A stretch of 64,000 nt of DNA from Myotis daubentonii (taxonomy: Eukaryota; Chordata; Mammalia; Chiroptera; Vespertilionidae). Below, in pieces: positions 1-34,084 of the stretch (position 1 is its first letter; each line of letters starts with the position of its first letter). A program made the position numbers and the translations under genes. The DNA lies in NCBI RefSeq assembly GCF_963259705.1, contig NC_081840.1:144195549-144259548 (forward strand), given 5' to 3'. A model generated the notes under the pieces. It ran no database searches. It was not told the DNA's origin and saw only the letters and a program-made list of their open reading frames with translations.

Positions 1-23112
<23,112 letters not shown>

Positions 23113-23590
23113 AACATACATAGGAAAAAATTATCTACTGAACTCACATTGTATTTTCCATTACACAAGTGATGTGAAATCTTTATTAAAGAAATTCTTG
23201 ACCATATGTGCATGGTGAAAATGTACGTAGTATTTTAAACTGTTTTTTTATGGGCATCTAACTAAATTTTAAGCAGATTTTGTAAATGAATACCAGCACT
23301 ATTAGTTATACATACTCAAACTGACCAAATACCATTTATTTAAATGACACCTAAACAACCAACTTGTCATTCATACTTTAGTAATGCTAGTTATAGATTT
23401 TTTATGTATTCCAATTTTATCACAATATTTGACCCTAAAGATTTAGACAGACATAATTTTGATATCTGCTGCAATGACTACTAATTGGGTGTATTAAAAT
23501 TCTTATAATGCCACTAGACTTACAATATTTAATTTTAAACACTGATTCAAAAATCTTTCTCCATGGGAAATAAAGTTTGCCTAAGGCTTT
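23113..23590 (+). other. ANKRD26-family 3' UTR with two candidate poly(A) signals
   Basis: AT-rich sequence without repeats follows the stop codon. Two candidate polyadenylation hexamers are visible: ATTAAA at 23185-23190 and AATAAA at 23569-23574. The second is followed by a TTTG/TTTTT-rich stretch, so I place the likely distal cleavage near 23.59 kb. Transcript data would settle which is used. Confidence 0.5.
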
Positions 23591-23822
23591 TCCACTTTAC
23601 TATTGGTTTATTGATTTTTGACTTATTTTTTAGAAACAGTCTTAAAATTACAGATTGTTCCTAATTTTAGTACAGAGTTCCTTTGCCCTGAACCACTTGG
23701 AAGTAAATTGCTGACATTGTGCCACCACCCCTTATTTCTTTAGTACATTCCATTTGCCTGCCATACCACCTCCACAATCAGAAAATTCACACTAATGCAT
23801 TCTATTAGTTAATCCTCATATT

Positions 23823-24042
23823 ATTTTTTTTAAATATATTTTTATTGATTTCAGAGATGAAGAGAGAGGGAGAGAGAGATAGAAACATCAATGATGAGAG
23901 AGAATCATTGATTGGCTGCCTTCTGCATGCCTCCTTCTGGGAATCGAGACTACAACCCAGCATGAGCCCTTGACTGGAATTGAACCTGGGCCCTTCAGTC
24001 TGCAGGTTGATACTCTATCCCCTGAACCAAACAAGCTAGGGC
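23823..24042 (-). mobile_element. Ves-type SINE
   Basis: Antisense SINE with ATATTTTTATTGATTTCAGAG at the left, B-box GGAATTGAACCTGGGC and the right end AAGCTAGGGC. Target duplication AATCCTCATATT at 23811-23822 and 24043-24054. Confidence 0.92.
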
Positions 24043-24464
24043 AATCCTCATATTCTTTTCAAGTTTTTTCACTTGTCTATAGAATCTGTTATAGTAAAAA
24101 TATCCTGTTCATATCCATGGGTTACATTTAGCTATAGTGTTCATTCATCTCCTTTAGTCTGGAACAGGTCCTTAGTCTTTCCTTGACTTTCATGACCTTG
24201 GATCTTTTGAAGAGTAAGTTCCAGTAATGTAGAATGCCCTTCAAAGTGGATTTTTCTGGTGTTTCCTTATGATAATATTTATATCATACATTTTTAGCAA
24301 GAGCATTATAGAAGTGGCCCTATACTCTTCTCATTGCATCCTGTGATGTGACCTATGATTTAGATTTGCCATTCTTGGTGATGTTAATGTTGATCAGTGA
24401 ATGTAGTACCTGCTGGGTTTCTCCTCTGTAATGTTTCCTTTTTCACTTCACAATTATTGTTTTA

Positions 24465-24666
24465 CTAGTGGCCTGGTGCATGGATTTGTGCACATTAAAA
24501 GGAAATTAATTAGAAGAAATATTTTGATATCTATTCGCCCTTTATAATAGAAGTGTCAACCAAATTCACAATCAACAATGACAGCTTGAAACACATGCGT
24601 GCAATTGGGGCCAGCAAGAGTTTTATATGTATCATGCATGTGAAAATGAACTTAGCCTTTTGTATA
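24465..24666 (-). mobile_element. HeliBat 3'-end fragment, short subfamily
   Basis: The - strand ends TGTGCACAAATCCATGCACC..CACTAG at 24465. The preceding AT-rich stretch (AAAGGGCGAATAGATATC, TTAATTTCCTTTTAATG) is shared with the 3' part of the HeliBat at 29779-30363. Its 5' end is decayed and abuts the + strand copy at 24667. Confidence 0.7.
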
Positions 24667-25211
24667 TCCTATCTAATAAAAGAGAAACATGGTAATTAGC
24701 GTACGACCGCTACCCTTCCCATTGGCTAATCAGTGAGATATTCAAATTAACTGCCAGCCAAGATGGCGGCCGGCAGCCAGGCAGCTTGAAACTAACATGG
24801 GGCTTGCTTGCTTCAGTGACGGAGGACTGCAACATTCCCCGCCTGCATTGCCGGCCTCTGAGCTTGCAGTTTAAGAGACATTGTAACAAATATAGAAGCT
24901 AAACAAAACCCCAAAAACCTGCTTTCAGCAAGCCCGGGATCTCAGAGCTGGAGTTATACATTGTTTTGATTATAGAACCTAAACAAACCAGATACCTTCT
25001 TTCAGCAGCAGAGGCCTCAGAGCTGGAGCCAGAGCTAAAGCTGGCCCAGAATAAAAAAGAAAAAAAGGAGCAGTTGGGAGCTTCAGTTGGCCTGAAAACA
25101 GCCCTCAGCTCCTCACCCAGACTAGCCAGGCACCCCAGTGGGGGTCCCCACCCTGATCCAGGACACCCTTCAGGGCAAACCAGCCAGCCCCACCCATGCA
25201 CCAGGCCTCTA
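24667..25211 (+). mobile_element. HeliBat Helitron (first of a head-to-tail pair)
   Basis: It starts TCCTATCTAATAAAAGAG and ends CATGCACCAGGCCTCTA, lacking the final G, directly followed by the next TCCTATATAG. Inside are two diverged copies of a 70-bp segment (near 24890-24955 and 24970-25035, TCAGAGCTGGAG). Confidence 0.82.
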
Positions 25212-26246
25212 TCCTATATAGTAAAAGGGTAATATGCCTCCCAGCACTGGGATCAGTGGAGCCGAGAGGCCTCCCGGCACCGGGATCAGTGTGACAGGGG
25301 GCAGCGCCCAAACCCCCTGATCGCCCTGTGGCTCTGTGTGTGACAGGGGGTGGGGCCACAACCTCCCAATCGGCCCTGCTCTGTTAGTGACAGGGGAAGG
25401 CACCCCAACCCCCTGATCAGCCCTGCTCTGTGCCTGATAAGGAGGAGCTCCCCAACCCTCTGATCGCCCTGCGGCTCTGTGTGTGACAGGGTGCAGCGTC
25501 CCAACCCCATGATCGGCCCTGCTCTGTGGATGATAGAGGGCGGTACCCCAACCCCCCCCCACCCCCCACGGGCCCTGCTCTGTGTGTGATGGGGTAGAGC
25601 CATAACCTCCCCATCGGCCCTGCCCTGAGTGTGGCAGTGGTGGCACCCCAACCCCCTGATCGGCCCTGCCCTGAGTGTGACAGGGGGTGGTGCCCCAACT
25701 CCCCTATCGGCCCTACTCTGTGAGTGACAGGGAGGAGCTTCTCAACCCCCTGATCGGCCCTGCTCTGTGCATGACAGGGTACGGAGCCCCAACCCCCCTG
25801 ATGGGTCCTGCTCTGTGCGTGACAGGGGGCAGCGCCCAAACCCCCTGATTGGCCCTGCTCTGTGCATGACAGGGTACGGAGCCCCAACCCCCCTGATGGG
25901 CCCTTTTCTGTGCATGACAGGGGGTGGCACCGCAACCTCCCCATCGACCCTGCCTTGAGTGTGACAGGGGGCGGTGCCCCAACCCCCCAATCGGCCCTAC
26001 CCTGAGCGTGACTGAGGGTGGCATCGCAACCTCCCAATCGGCCCTGCTCTGAGCCCGACCAGGGGCTGCACCTAGGGATTGGGCCTGCCCTCTGCCACCC
26101 GGGAGCAGGCCTAAGCCAGCAGGTCGTTAGACAAAGCCAGCAGGTCGTTATCTCCCGAGGGGTCCCAGACTGCGAGAGGGCACAGGCTGGGCTGAGGGAT
26201 ACCCTCTCCCCCCAAGTGCACAAGTTTTTGTGCACCGGGCTTCTAG
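25212..26246 (+). mobile_element. HeliBat Helitron with large internal minisatellite
   Basis: It starts TCCTATATAGTAAAAGGG and ends TTTTTGTGCACCGGGCTTCTAG. Most of its length is an array of about 47-bp units, and the frames seen in it are repeat-driven, not genes. Confidence 0.88.
25285..26060 (+). repeat. ~47-bp minisatellite inside HeliBat
   Basis: Roughly sixteen diverged units built on CCCCAACCCCCTGATCGG, CCCTGCTCTGTG and GTGACAGGGGG. Variants GATGGG, ACGGAG and TGGCAC recur in an alternating way, suggesting higher-order duplication. Confidence 0.88.
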
Positions 26247-26759
26247 TATAGAATAAACTTGCTTAATTAGACCTGCTTTCTGATTTAGCTAAACTTTTTC
26301 CAGCCCAGTGATGCACCCCAACTTCTCTTTCAGGTAATTGTCAGCAACACAGCAGTAAATATCAACACAAAGCAGATTATTATTGTAGATCACACAGGGA
26401 AAACAAAGGGTAAAATATTTAACTGCAGCAGTGTTTGACTATATTCTGTGCAGTGAGAAAACCTGAAGTCATTTTCAAGGTCCACCATTTCTTACTTCTT
26501 TTCAGTCAGGTCAAGTTTCTAAATTTTCTAAATCTCCGTTTCCCAGCTAATGAAAAGAAAATAGGATTCTATTGAGTCTCCTATCTCCCTACTCCAGGAC
26601 TTCTGTGAGGATAAAATGAGATAAAGGCATGGGAAAACACTTCACAGACATTTAGTTAAAGTGTAAAATGTTTGCACATAGCTATAAAGCAAGTCGTGTT
26701 CCTGGGCTGAAGAAACTGCAAGGAGTCTAGTCGCTAGGGAGAGAAAGCTAGGCTTTGCT
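26247..26759. other. No gene seen; MIR-like remnant
   Basis: Bases 26500-26660 resemble a diverged MIR (ATCTCCGTTTCCCAGCTAATG, TTCTGTGAGGATAAAATGAG). Nothing else recognised. Confidence 0.4.
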
Positions 26760-27090
26760 ACATGACATCATTACCTGGTGCCCACAGCGATCATTTCCAG
26801 GCTGGGCTGGGCTGGGCTATGGGCTGTGTTTTGCACCATGAAGTCTCGGCAGCATTGGCTGCGATTTGGTGGGCTATTGCTCCAGGGTGGGGGCAGGGCC
26901 TATCTCCCACTTGGGGGAAGCTGAGTGTTGCTTTTTGGGTACCAGATCTGTGGTGTCATTTCTTTGTAAGTGGCCAGTGTGTGTCACAGCAGCTTCTGTG
27001 TTGTCTGCCTCCTGGTGGTCAGTGTACGTCATAGTTACCAGTCAGATGGTTGGAGGGACACGTAACATATTAGCCTTTTATATATATAGG
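26760..27090 (-). mobile_element. Probable HeliBat fragment
   Basis: The right end TATTAGCCTTTTATATATATAGG and the CCTCCTGGTGGTCAGTG block mark the 5' part of a HeliBat on the - strand. I cannot find a clear 3' terminus, so the left border is a guess. Confidence 0.5.
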
Positions 27091-27564
27091 TGTTCTTGCT
27101 TACAGGTATTTATCTGAGACAGAACCCATATTAGAATACATTTTAGGGTTCTGTATAAATTTTCTAGCAATAAAATTATTTGAACAATACTAATTTTTTT
27201 TTCAAAAATGTTATACTCTTAGTTGAATTTTTTTCTATGGCAAATAATGGCAGATTGAGCTTTTAGATTATTTCAAAATTGTCTGACCTTCTGCATATGA
27301 TAAAAATTACACCAAATATTAGAAAAATGTATGATAAAATCTGGAAAATCTATTTTTTTCAAATACACTGTAAACTATTTTCCACTCAAAATACCTTTCA
27401 AATAAGATGTAAATTCCTCAGAAAGTGTAAACATAGTTGTCTAAGTTTTATAATTTCTAATTTAGTCCTTCACTATTAAATGAATAGAAATTTAGGAAAT
27501 TGGCCATTTTGCTGCCAGTAATGCCCAAATATGTCTAAGGTTTGGGTTCATATAAGGAAATTTT

Positions 27565-27695
27565 TTGACACACAGATTCTCTAGCTTCACTATAAACCTA
27601 TTGAATTAGAATCTGCAGATCCAGGTTCCAGAAATTCTAAAATTTTAAGATTCTCCTAGGTCATTCTGATAAACTGATGAAGCCAAACTCCTATA
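27565..27695 (+). mobile_element. MER5-like hAT-Charlie remnant
   Basis: GAATTAGAATCTGCAG, then TTCTAAAATTTTAAGATTC and TAGGTCATTCTGATA follow the usual MER5A order. Short and diverged. The rest of 27091-28100 is AT-rich with nothing recognised. Confidence 0.45.
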
Positions 27696-28104
27696 TTGTT
27701 CCACATTCAAATCTATCCTTCCATTGTCTACTGAAATTTAAAATAAAGGGCATTAAAAGAAAGCCAACATAGCAAATAGTCAAAATCTCTATACCAATAA
27801 TATATTTCACTCCCTCCAGCCTCTGAAAAATTTATACCAATAAATCCAGACGTTGGAAAGAGGGAATGGAAATTAACATGTCATATGTAACATTTATCTT
27901 GATTAATCTCTCTGGTTTTAATGTTTGTTTTTGTTACTTATCTTAAGCTCCTATAAAGCAATATTTTTAAGAAAGCATTCATTGTGCTTAAAATTTACTG
28001 TAACAAAACAATTTATTTGGGATTTGTTTGCTTGGGGCTCTGGATTTATCTCACAGCACGTGGCAAAAATTATCTGGGATGACCTCCATGCAAGTAGAGG
28101 AAGA

Positions 28105-28820
28105 GGCAAGTCCGAGAGCTCATTTCACCAAAGAACTTAAATAAAAACAGTCAAAATCAACTGCGACAGAACTCTAGAGAACAATCTAAACTTTTTGGCA
28201 ACCAAGTGAACACTAAATCTGAAAAAAGGCAACATAAAATTAATAGAATAATGTGTGACATTATAATTTTTCCTTGTTTTAATGCACTTCCTGGCAGTCA
28301 TGGTGGTGGTCTTAAAAAAGACAATGTGAGACTCTAGTCCCAATTCTAGAGGGAGCAAAAGAGACCTTCTTCACAAAGTTGTTCGTTCTAATCAGTCTGA
28401 AAACTACGAGAAGACTGACATAAAACATTACCCTTCTTTTGTCTACTTCAGACCTCACTCATTAAAGCACCAGGCATTCCCTAAAATACTGTGAAGCAAA
28501 CTAACAACCCACAGCCACTGTGGATAAAATGTTAAAGATTGAGGCACACAATAGAGAAGTAAAAGCCATGAATGAAAAGTTAAGCGAGTTTCTTTGTAAA
28601 TTAAGGTATTCAAAGGCACTCTTGTATGGTGAGAATTTAAACACACGTCTGCTTAGAAAACACTTAAGAAACCATAAGCTTTCACCACTGTCTGATGACT
28701 GGGCTCAAAGTTACCAGGATAAAAAGCTAAGGAAGAGTTCTAAATAGCCTGACTAAGCATTGAAGGAGTGTCCCAGTACAGAACCAATTTGGAAAGACTG
28801 GAAGAGGTTAGGTTTTTCTT
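28105..28820 (+). pseudogene. Broken retrocopy of an unidentified protein gene
   Basis: Three successive stretches in different + frames read like real protein. The first, 28113-28330, contains ELISPKNLNKNSQNQLRQNS, then REQSKLFGNQVNTKSEKRQH. The second, 28350-28495, contains SKRDLLHKVVRSNQSENYEK. The third, 28520-28747, contains AMNEKLSEFLCKLRYSKALL and LYGENLNTRLLRKHLRNHK. There are stops and frameshifts between them and no splice signals at the breaks, as expected of a decayed processed pseudogene. The charged, Asn-rich, helical text suggests a coiled-coil protein. I do not recognise the parent. Confidence 0.45.
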
Positions 28821-29159
28821 TAATTTTTTCTCTCTCTTTCTCTCACATGTTTTCTCTCTCACTCCTAACAGAGACTTTACAGAGACTCAAAGTTCTCTCA
28901 CACAAATATATGTTAAATACAAAAGGGGAACAGTAAGGTTTGGCCACTGTAAAATTACTTTTCAAAGTCAACAAAGTTGACATGATCAAAATCAACATTG
29001 CCAGTAACGGAGCCCAGCACATGCCTCCAAAGTTGTTGCATGGGAAGAACTCAGTATTGCTTGTGTCCCATTGCTGCCCAAATGATATAACCTGAAGCTA
29101 CATGAGGAAACTTCAGACAAAACTAATCTGAGAGAAAGCCCACAAAATAATTTATACTC

Positions 29160-29655
29160 TTCAAAATGTATCTGTCATGAAAAGCAAAGGAAATCTAAAG
29201 AATTGTTCCAGATTAAAAGATACTAAAGAAATAAGACAACTGGACATAACACGTCATCTTGGATTTTCTTTTACTATAAAAGATAGCATTGAAACAGTAG
29301 CAAAAAATCTGAATAAGGTCCAAGATTAATTATTAATACTGAATCATTTTTAATTCCCTGATTTTTATAAGTATACTACAGCTATGTAAGGTAATTCCTT
29401 TTTCTTAGGAAATGCACACTAAGGTATTTAGGAATAAAGAGGAATCATGTCTACAACTTACAAGTGGTTCATACATTATATATAATAAACATATTTATAT
29501 TTATTTAGGTAATGGATAAGGGAGAAAGGATAAAGCAAATAAAGTAAAACATTAACATTTAGGGGATGGTTTCCTGGGAATTTATTCTACTATTCTTGAA
29601 ACTTTTCTATAAGATTGAAACTTCCAAAACAGAATACTTCTAAAAGGAAAATAAA
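29160..29655 (+). mobile_element. Old L1 3' end
   Basis: The text GAATTGTTCCAGATTAAAAG, then TTCCCTGATTTTTATAAG, TACTACAGCTATGTAAGG and CTATTCTTGAAACTTTTC follows the 3' UTR order of old mammalian L1 families in + sense. Confidence 0.6.
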
Positions 29656-29778
29656 TTTTTAAATGATTTTAAAAAATTGTAACCCATTGACTAAAATAAA
29701 CCATGAATTCATGTTGATGAATAAATCAAAAGTTCAATGAAGAAGATATATTTACACGGTCTCTATAAAACTTCCCTA

Positions 29779-30363
29779 TCTTATCTAATAAAGAGGAAAT
29801 ATGCAAATTGACCATCACGCCATAGCGGTCAAGATGGCTGTGCCCAGAGCAGAGGCCGGGATTTCATAACACAAGATGGCTGCGCCCACAGTGGAGGCCG
29901 AGTTCCCGTAATGAGCCTTAATGAGAAATCAGCAGGGACCTGAGGCTGTGTGGTGCTGGGCCGGGAACTTGAGGCTGCACCCTCCACCTGGTGGGGCTTG
30001 ACAGGGGACCTCAGGCCACACTCCCTGCCCTGGCACCAGGCCAAGCAACCTGAGGCCGTGCCCCCCACCTGGTTGGGGCTTGATGGGGATGGGACCAGCC
30101 ATGTCTGGATCTAGCCCAATGGGGGTGGGGCTGGCCAGGTCTGGCTCTCGCATGATTTTGAGGTACATGTGGGTGGATGGGGACTTGACTCTGGTTCCTG
30201 TGGTGCTCCCCAGACTCTGACAGGAGGAAGATTTTCATATACATTTTACTAATTTTCATCTCTGACACTTCTATTATAGAAAAAGGGCAAATAGAAATAT
30301 TAAAATATTTCCTATAATTAATTCTCTTTTAATGTGCATGAATTTCATGCACCGGGTGACTAG
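29779..30363 (+). mobile_element. HeliBat Helitron
   Basis: It starts TCTTATCTAATAAAGAGG with ATATGCAAATTGACC and ends ATTTCATGCACCGGGTGACTAG before T. It contains two AAGATGGCTG(T/C)GCCCA units. Its AT-rich 3' 100 bp defines the subfamily shared with 24465-24666. Confidence 0.88.
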
Positions 30364-31819
30364 TCCATATATAAGTGTGTTTGAGACAGGTGAAATGGGG
30401 ACATCTTAAGTATAGTCTAGGAGACTCTACCCAGAAAAGAGATGAGATTCTCAGTGATAATAGAGAAGTAGGAGTCCAAAGAACTTGCAAGAGCACTCAA
30501 AGGAGAATCAGTTTTAAATTTAAGCTCAGAGAAGGCAAGTATTGGACCATCATGGCAGTATCTGTGACATAAGAACTTTTCTGTTCCCTTTGTGCTTCTC
30601 TTTGGGTATACTCTAATCCAGAAACCAGCATAACAAGATAGAGAAAAGGAGGATATATGATTGGGGAAAACTGGCATTTCAAAATAGGGTTTATTCTATT
30701 AAATTTCACACTTTTAATTCTTTCAATTATTCTCACTCCCTCCACCCTTTTTAGGTAGTTGTTTTCTAAGAGATGTGGTTTTTCTCTCCAGAGTAACAAA
30801 TTGTGAGGTAATACATTAGAGTTACCCACTGTGGTTAAGTTACTTTACCTTCTGGGCTAAATCTCTCACTCTTAAATCTATGTCCAGAACAGAGTATTCA
30901 TAAGGAACAGGGCTGACACCCTGCTTGGCTTGGGTTCAGCCTGTGCACTGACAACCAGAATGCTGGTATCTGTATTCCAGTGGAATGGTCTATGGAAGCT
31001 CAGTCAGGTATTGTGCCTACTGGAAGACAACACTGTAAAGTTGATGACAGTATGGTACAGGGCCAAGGAAGACAGAATTCTACCTATTTATGTGCAATGA
31101 TGAATACCATTTAATTTGGCATTTCACACACATGCAGCTGTGAGGAGAGCCTGGAAACAACACCTATGATCCACATATTCATTCAGGGCTGGTACTAGAT
31201 AGCTAAGGCAGAAGAAATGAGTGATGATAAATCATGTGAGACACTCTAAATTTTCTAAAAGCATCTAAAGGAGGTCCAGAGATCTGGCAGAACAGAAAAG
31301 AAGAATGGACCAGAATGATCTAAAAGTAGTTTTATTAATGTGCACCATACATACAATGCTTGGGAGAGCACCAGTTAATGTTTATTTGTCTTCCTCCACT
31401 TTATTGAGAATTATTTCAGGACTTTTTCTTTAAAGTCCCAGGACCTAGCACCATCCCAACCATATAATGTGTGTAACACAAATATTCATTGAATTAGACT
31501 ATGAGATTTGAAGATCAAGATTATTGTAACTCAGAAATTTCACATTTGGATCTGTATAAAGGCAAAGGGTATGGCGCCCACGAAGTGGGGAAAATAAAAG
31601 AGCTGCTTTGTTTATTTCCCCCATGGTTTTTAATAATCCTTTTAATTCTTTTTATTACCTTTTATATACCTCCTCCTCCTCCTTTCTGTTCCTTTTCTTT
31701 TGTTTTAAAATACTTCTCTTATCTAGAGTCTTTAGAAATTGCATACTTTATCTTTCCTTTATTACAGATGAAGACATTTCTTTGACTAGATTATGAGGTC
31801 TCTGGTAAAATCAAAGATC
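30364..31819. other. No gene recognised
   Basis: Unique-looking intergenic DNA. Only a short L2/MIR-like 3' end at about 31430-31500 (CCAGGACCTAGCACCATCC..ATATTCATTGAATTAGA) is recognisable. Short frames here have no protein-like character. Confidence 0.5.
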
Positions 31820-31836
31820 TAGAAAGTCAGTGGAGA

Positions 31837-33186
31837 TAGCCACTTGGCCTGGAGGTCAAACCCTCCCTGGAATTAGCTACAACAATCAAGGTTTAACTAT
31901 AAGACTGCGAACAAAGACCACTAGGGGGTGCACCAAGGAAGCATAACAAAATGCGGAGACAAAGAAACAGGACAAAATTGTCAATGGAAGAAATAGAGTT
32001 CAGAACCACACTTTTAAGGTCTCTCAAGAACTGTTTAGAAGCTGCCGATAAACTTAATGAGATCTACACGAAAACTAATAAGACCCTCGATCTTATATTG
32101 GGGAACCAACTAGAAATTAAGCACACACGGACTGAAATAACGAATATTATACAGACGCCCGACAGCAGACCAGAGGAGCGCAAGAATCAAGTCAATGATT
32201 TGAAATGCGAGGAAGCAAAAAACATCCAACCGGAAAAGCAAAATGAAAAAAGAATCCAAAAATGCGAGGATAGTGTAAGGAGCCTCTGGGACAGCTTCAA
32301 GCGTACCAACATCAGAATTATAGGGGTGCCAGAAGATGAGAGAGAGCAAGATATTGAAAACCTATTTGAAGAAATAATGACAGAAAACTTCCCCCACCTG
32401 GTGAAAGAAATGGACTTACAGGTCCAAGAAGCGCGGAGAACCCCAAACAAAAGGAATCCAAAGAGGACCACACCAAGACACATCATAATTAAAATGCCAA
32501 GAGCAAAAGATAAAGAGAGAATCTTAAAAACAACAAGAGAAAGAAACTCAGTTACCTACAAGGGAATACCCATACGACTGTCAGCTGATTTCTCAACAGA
32601 AACTTTGCAGGCCAAAAGGGAGTGGCAAGAAATATTCAAAGTGATGAATACCAAGAACCTACAACCAAGATTACTTTATCCAGCAAAGCTATCATTCAGA
32701 ATTGAAGGTCAGATAAAGAGCTTCACAGATCAGGAAAAGCTAAAGGAGTTCATCACCACCAAACCAGGATTATATGAAATGCTGAAAGGTATCCTTTAAG
32801 ACGAGGAAGAGGAAGAAAAAGGTAAAGATACAAATTATGAACAACAAATATGCATCTATCAACAAGTGAATCTAAGAATCAAGTGAATAAATAATCTGAT
32901 GAACAGAATGAACTGTTGATTATAATAGAATCAGGGACATAGAAAGGGAATGGAATGACTATTCTTGGGGGGGAAAGGGGTGTGGGAGATGTGGGAAGAG
33001 ACTGGACAAAAATCGTGCACCTATGGATGAGGACAGTGGGTGGGGAGTGAGGGCGGAGGGTGGGGCGGGAACTGGGAGGAGGGGAGTTATGGGGGGAAAA
33101 AAAAGGAACAAATGTAATAATCTGAACAATAAAGATTTAATTAAAAAATAAATAAATAAAAATAAAAAAAAATGTTAAAAAAAAAA
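31837..33186 (+). mobile_element. HAL1-type (ORF1-only) LINE, 5'-truncated
   Basis: A non-LTR element with a single intact ORF1 and a 3' UTR, ending in an A-rich tail; no ORF2 is present. The target duplication TAGAAAGTCAGTGGAGA is perfect at 31820-31836 and 33187-33203, so the 1.35-kb insert is complete as inserted. Its 5' end starts within the 5' UTR of the full-length copy at 35329-37233. The ORF1-only layout is that of half-L1 (HAL1) elements, mobilised in trans by L1 (known of the family). Confidence 0.9.
31951..32799 (+). CDS. HAL1 ORF1 protein, intact
   Basis: The 282-residue protein is an L1-type ORF1p, a trimeric nucleic-acid chaperone that coats element RNA (known of the family). 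The parts seen are a basic N-terminus (MRRQRNRTK), a coiled coil at about 15-115, an RRM-like domain at about 120-182 (RIIGVPEDE, ENLFEEIM, RTTPRHIIIKM) and a C-terminal domain at about 186-275 (ERNSVTYKG, LQPRLLYPAKLSF). It is shorter than human L1 ORF1p (338 residues), mainly through the coiled coil. The start ATG is the first in frame after the 5' UTR and matches the other two copies. It is identical to the copy at 35684 except Lys for Arg at residue 222. No disabling mutation is seen. Confidence 0.92.
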   Translation: MRRQRNRTKLSMEEIEFRTTLLRSLKNCLEAADKLNEIYTKTNKTLDLILGNQLEIKHTRTEITNIIQTPDSRPEERKNQVNDLKCEEAKNIQPEKQNEKRIQKCEDSVRSLWDSFKRTNIRIIGVPEDEREQDIENLFEEIMTENFPHLVKEMDLQVQEARRTPNKRNPKRTTPRHIIIKMPRAKDKERILKTTRERNSVTYKGIPIRLSADFSTETLQAKREWQEIFKVMNTKNLQPRLLYPAKLSFRIEGQIKSFTDQEKLKEFITTKPGLYEMLKGIL

Positions 33187-33203
33187 TAGAAAGTCAGTGG
33201 AGA

Positions 33204-33555
33204 AGTTGAGGTAACGAAAAGTGTAAAACAAACCTTTAATTTGTATAATATTTGTCAATGTTGGCTCATCTATGCCAGTCATGCTGGCCAGTAAATAACA
33301 GATGTTCTAACAGCAGGATTTTTTATTTGGTGTTTTCAAAACTGCAGAAAGATCTTCCAAAAAGTTATAGTGCTACTGTGGAATTTCAGACTGCGGACTC
33401 CAAATTTTAAATAAGACTATTGTTTCCTAAAGTCTTCAGGAGAGAAGGAACTGGTCAATAGTCCAAATCTTGGAGTCCCAGATGTCTAACTCCTTAATGT
33501 TTAAAACTTTTATTTTTACTTTTTACAGAGACATAACCAAATAATGTCTTTGAGA
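33204..33555. other. No feature recognised
   Basis: Unique AT-rich spacer after the HAL1 duplication; no frame or repeat recognised. Confidence 0.4.
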
Positions 33556-33685
33556 GCTGCCTTTGGGCCTAAAGAGGCAGTCAGACATCCCCCAAGGGGT
33601 CCCAGATTGGAGAGCGTGCAGGCCAGGCTGAGGGACACCATCCCCCCACCCTCCCGTGCACTAATTTTATGCACAGGGCCACTAG
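33556..33685 (+). mobile_element. HeliBat 3' fragment (first of a head-to-tail pair)
   Basis: It holds GTCAGACATCCCCCAAGGGG, TCCCAGATTGGAGAGCGTGC and the end TTTTATGCACAGGGCCACTAG. No 5' terminus is found, so it is 5'-truncated. The next copy starts at the next base. Confidence 0.8.
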
Positions 33686-34049
33686 TCCTATCTAATAATA
33701 GATAAACATGGTAATTGACAGTACCTTCGCTATGCCTCCCATTGGCTAATCAGCACGATATGCAAATTAACCACCAACAAAGATGGCGGCTAATTTGCAT
33801 ACTGCAGGCAGGGTGTGACAGCGCCATCCCACCTGCCTCACTGCCATCTGGGCCTGCTATCTTCAACTCAGGGTGGCAGGTGTCCCATGTGTGACCCGAC
33901 CCGGAGCGGCCGGGCAGGGCAGCGAAGGCTTGAAGGCAGCTCTAGCCGGAGCGAAGGCCTGGGTCCCAGGTACCAGAGGAAAACCGGTGCCGGCAGCCAG
34001 GGGAAGGGAAGTCCTATTGCATGAATCTTTTCATGCAACAGGCCTCTAG
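33686..34049 (+). mobile_element. HeliBat Helitron (second of a head-to-tail pair)
   Basis: It starts TCCTATCTAATAATAGAT and ends with the hairpin region CATGAATCTTTTCATGC and AACAGGCCTCTAG before T. Same subfamily as 4212-4545. Confidence 0.88.
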
Positions 34050-34084
34050 TCTTTAAATAAAAGAATAAGTGTGAAGGATTCACA

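Noticed and set aside
25209..26235. 272-codon - strand frame and others
   Set aside because: It is the translation of the 47-bp HeliBat minisatellite (GLGAAPCHAQSR-type repeats), not a gene.
32110..32486. - strand frames opposite HAL1 ORF1, repeated at 35997-36373 and 45361-45681
   Set aside because: Conserved only because the sense ORF1 is conserved.
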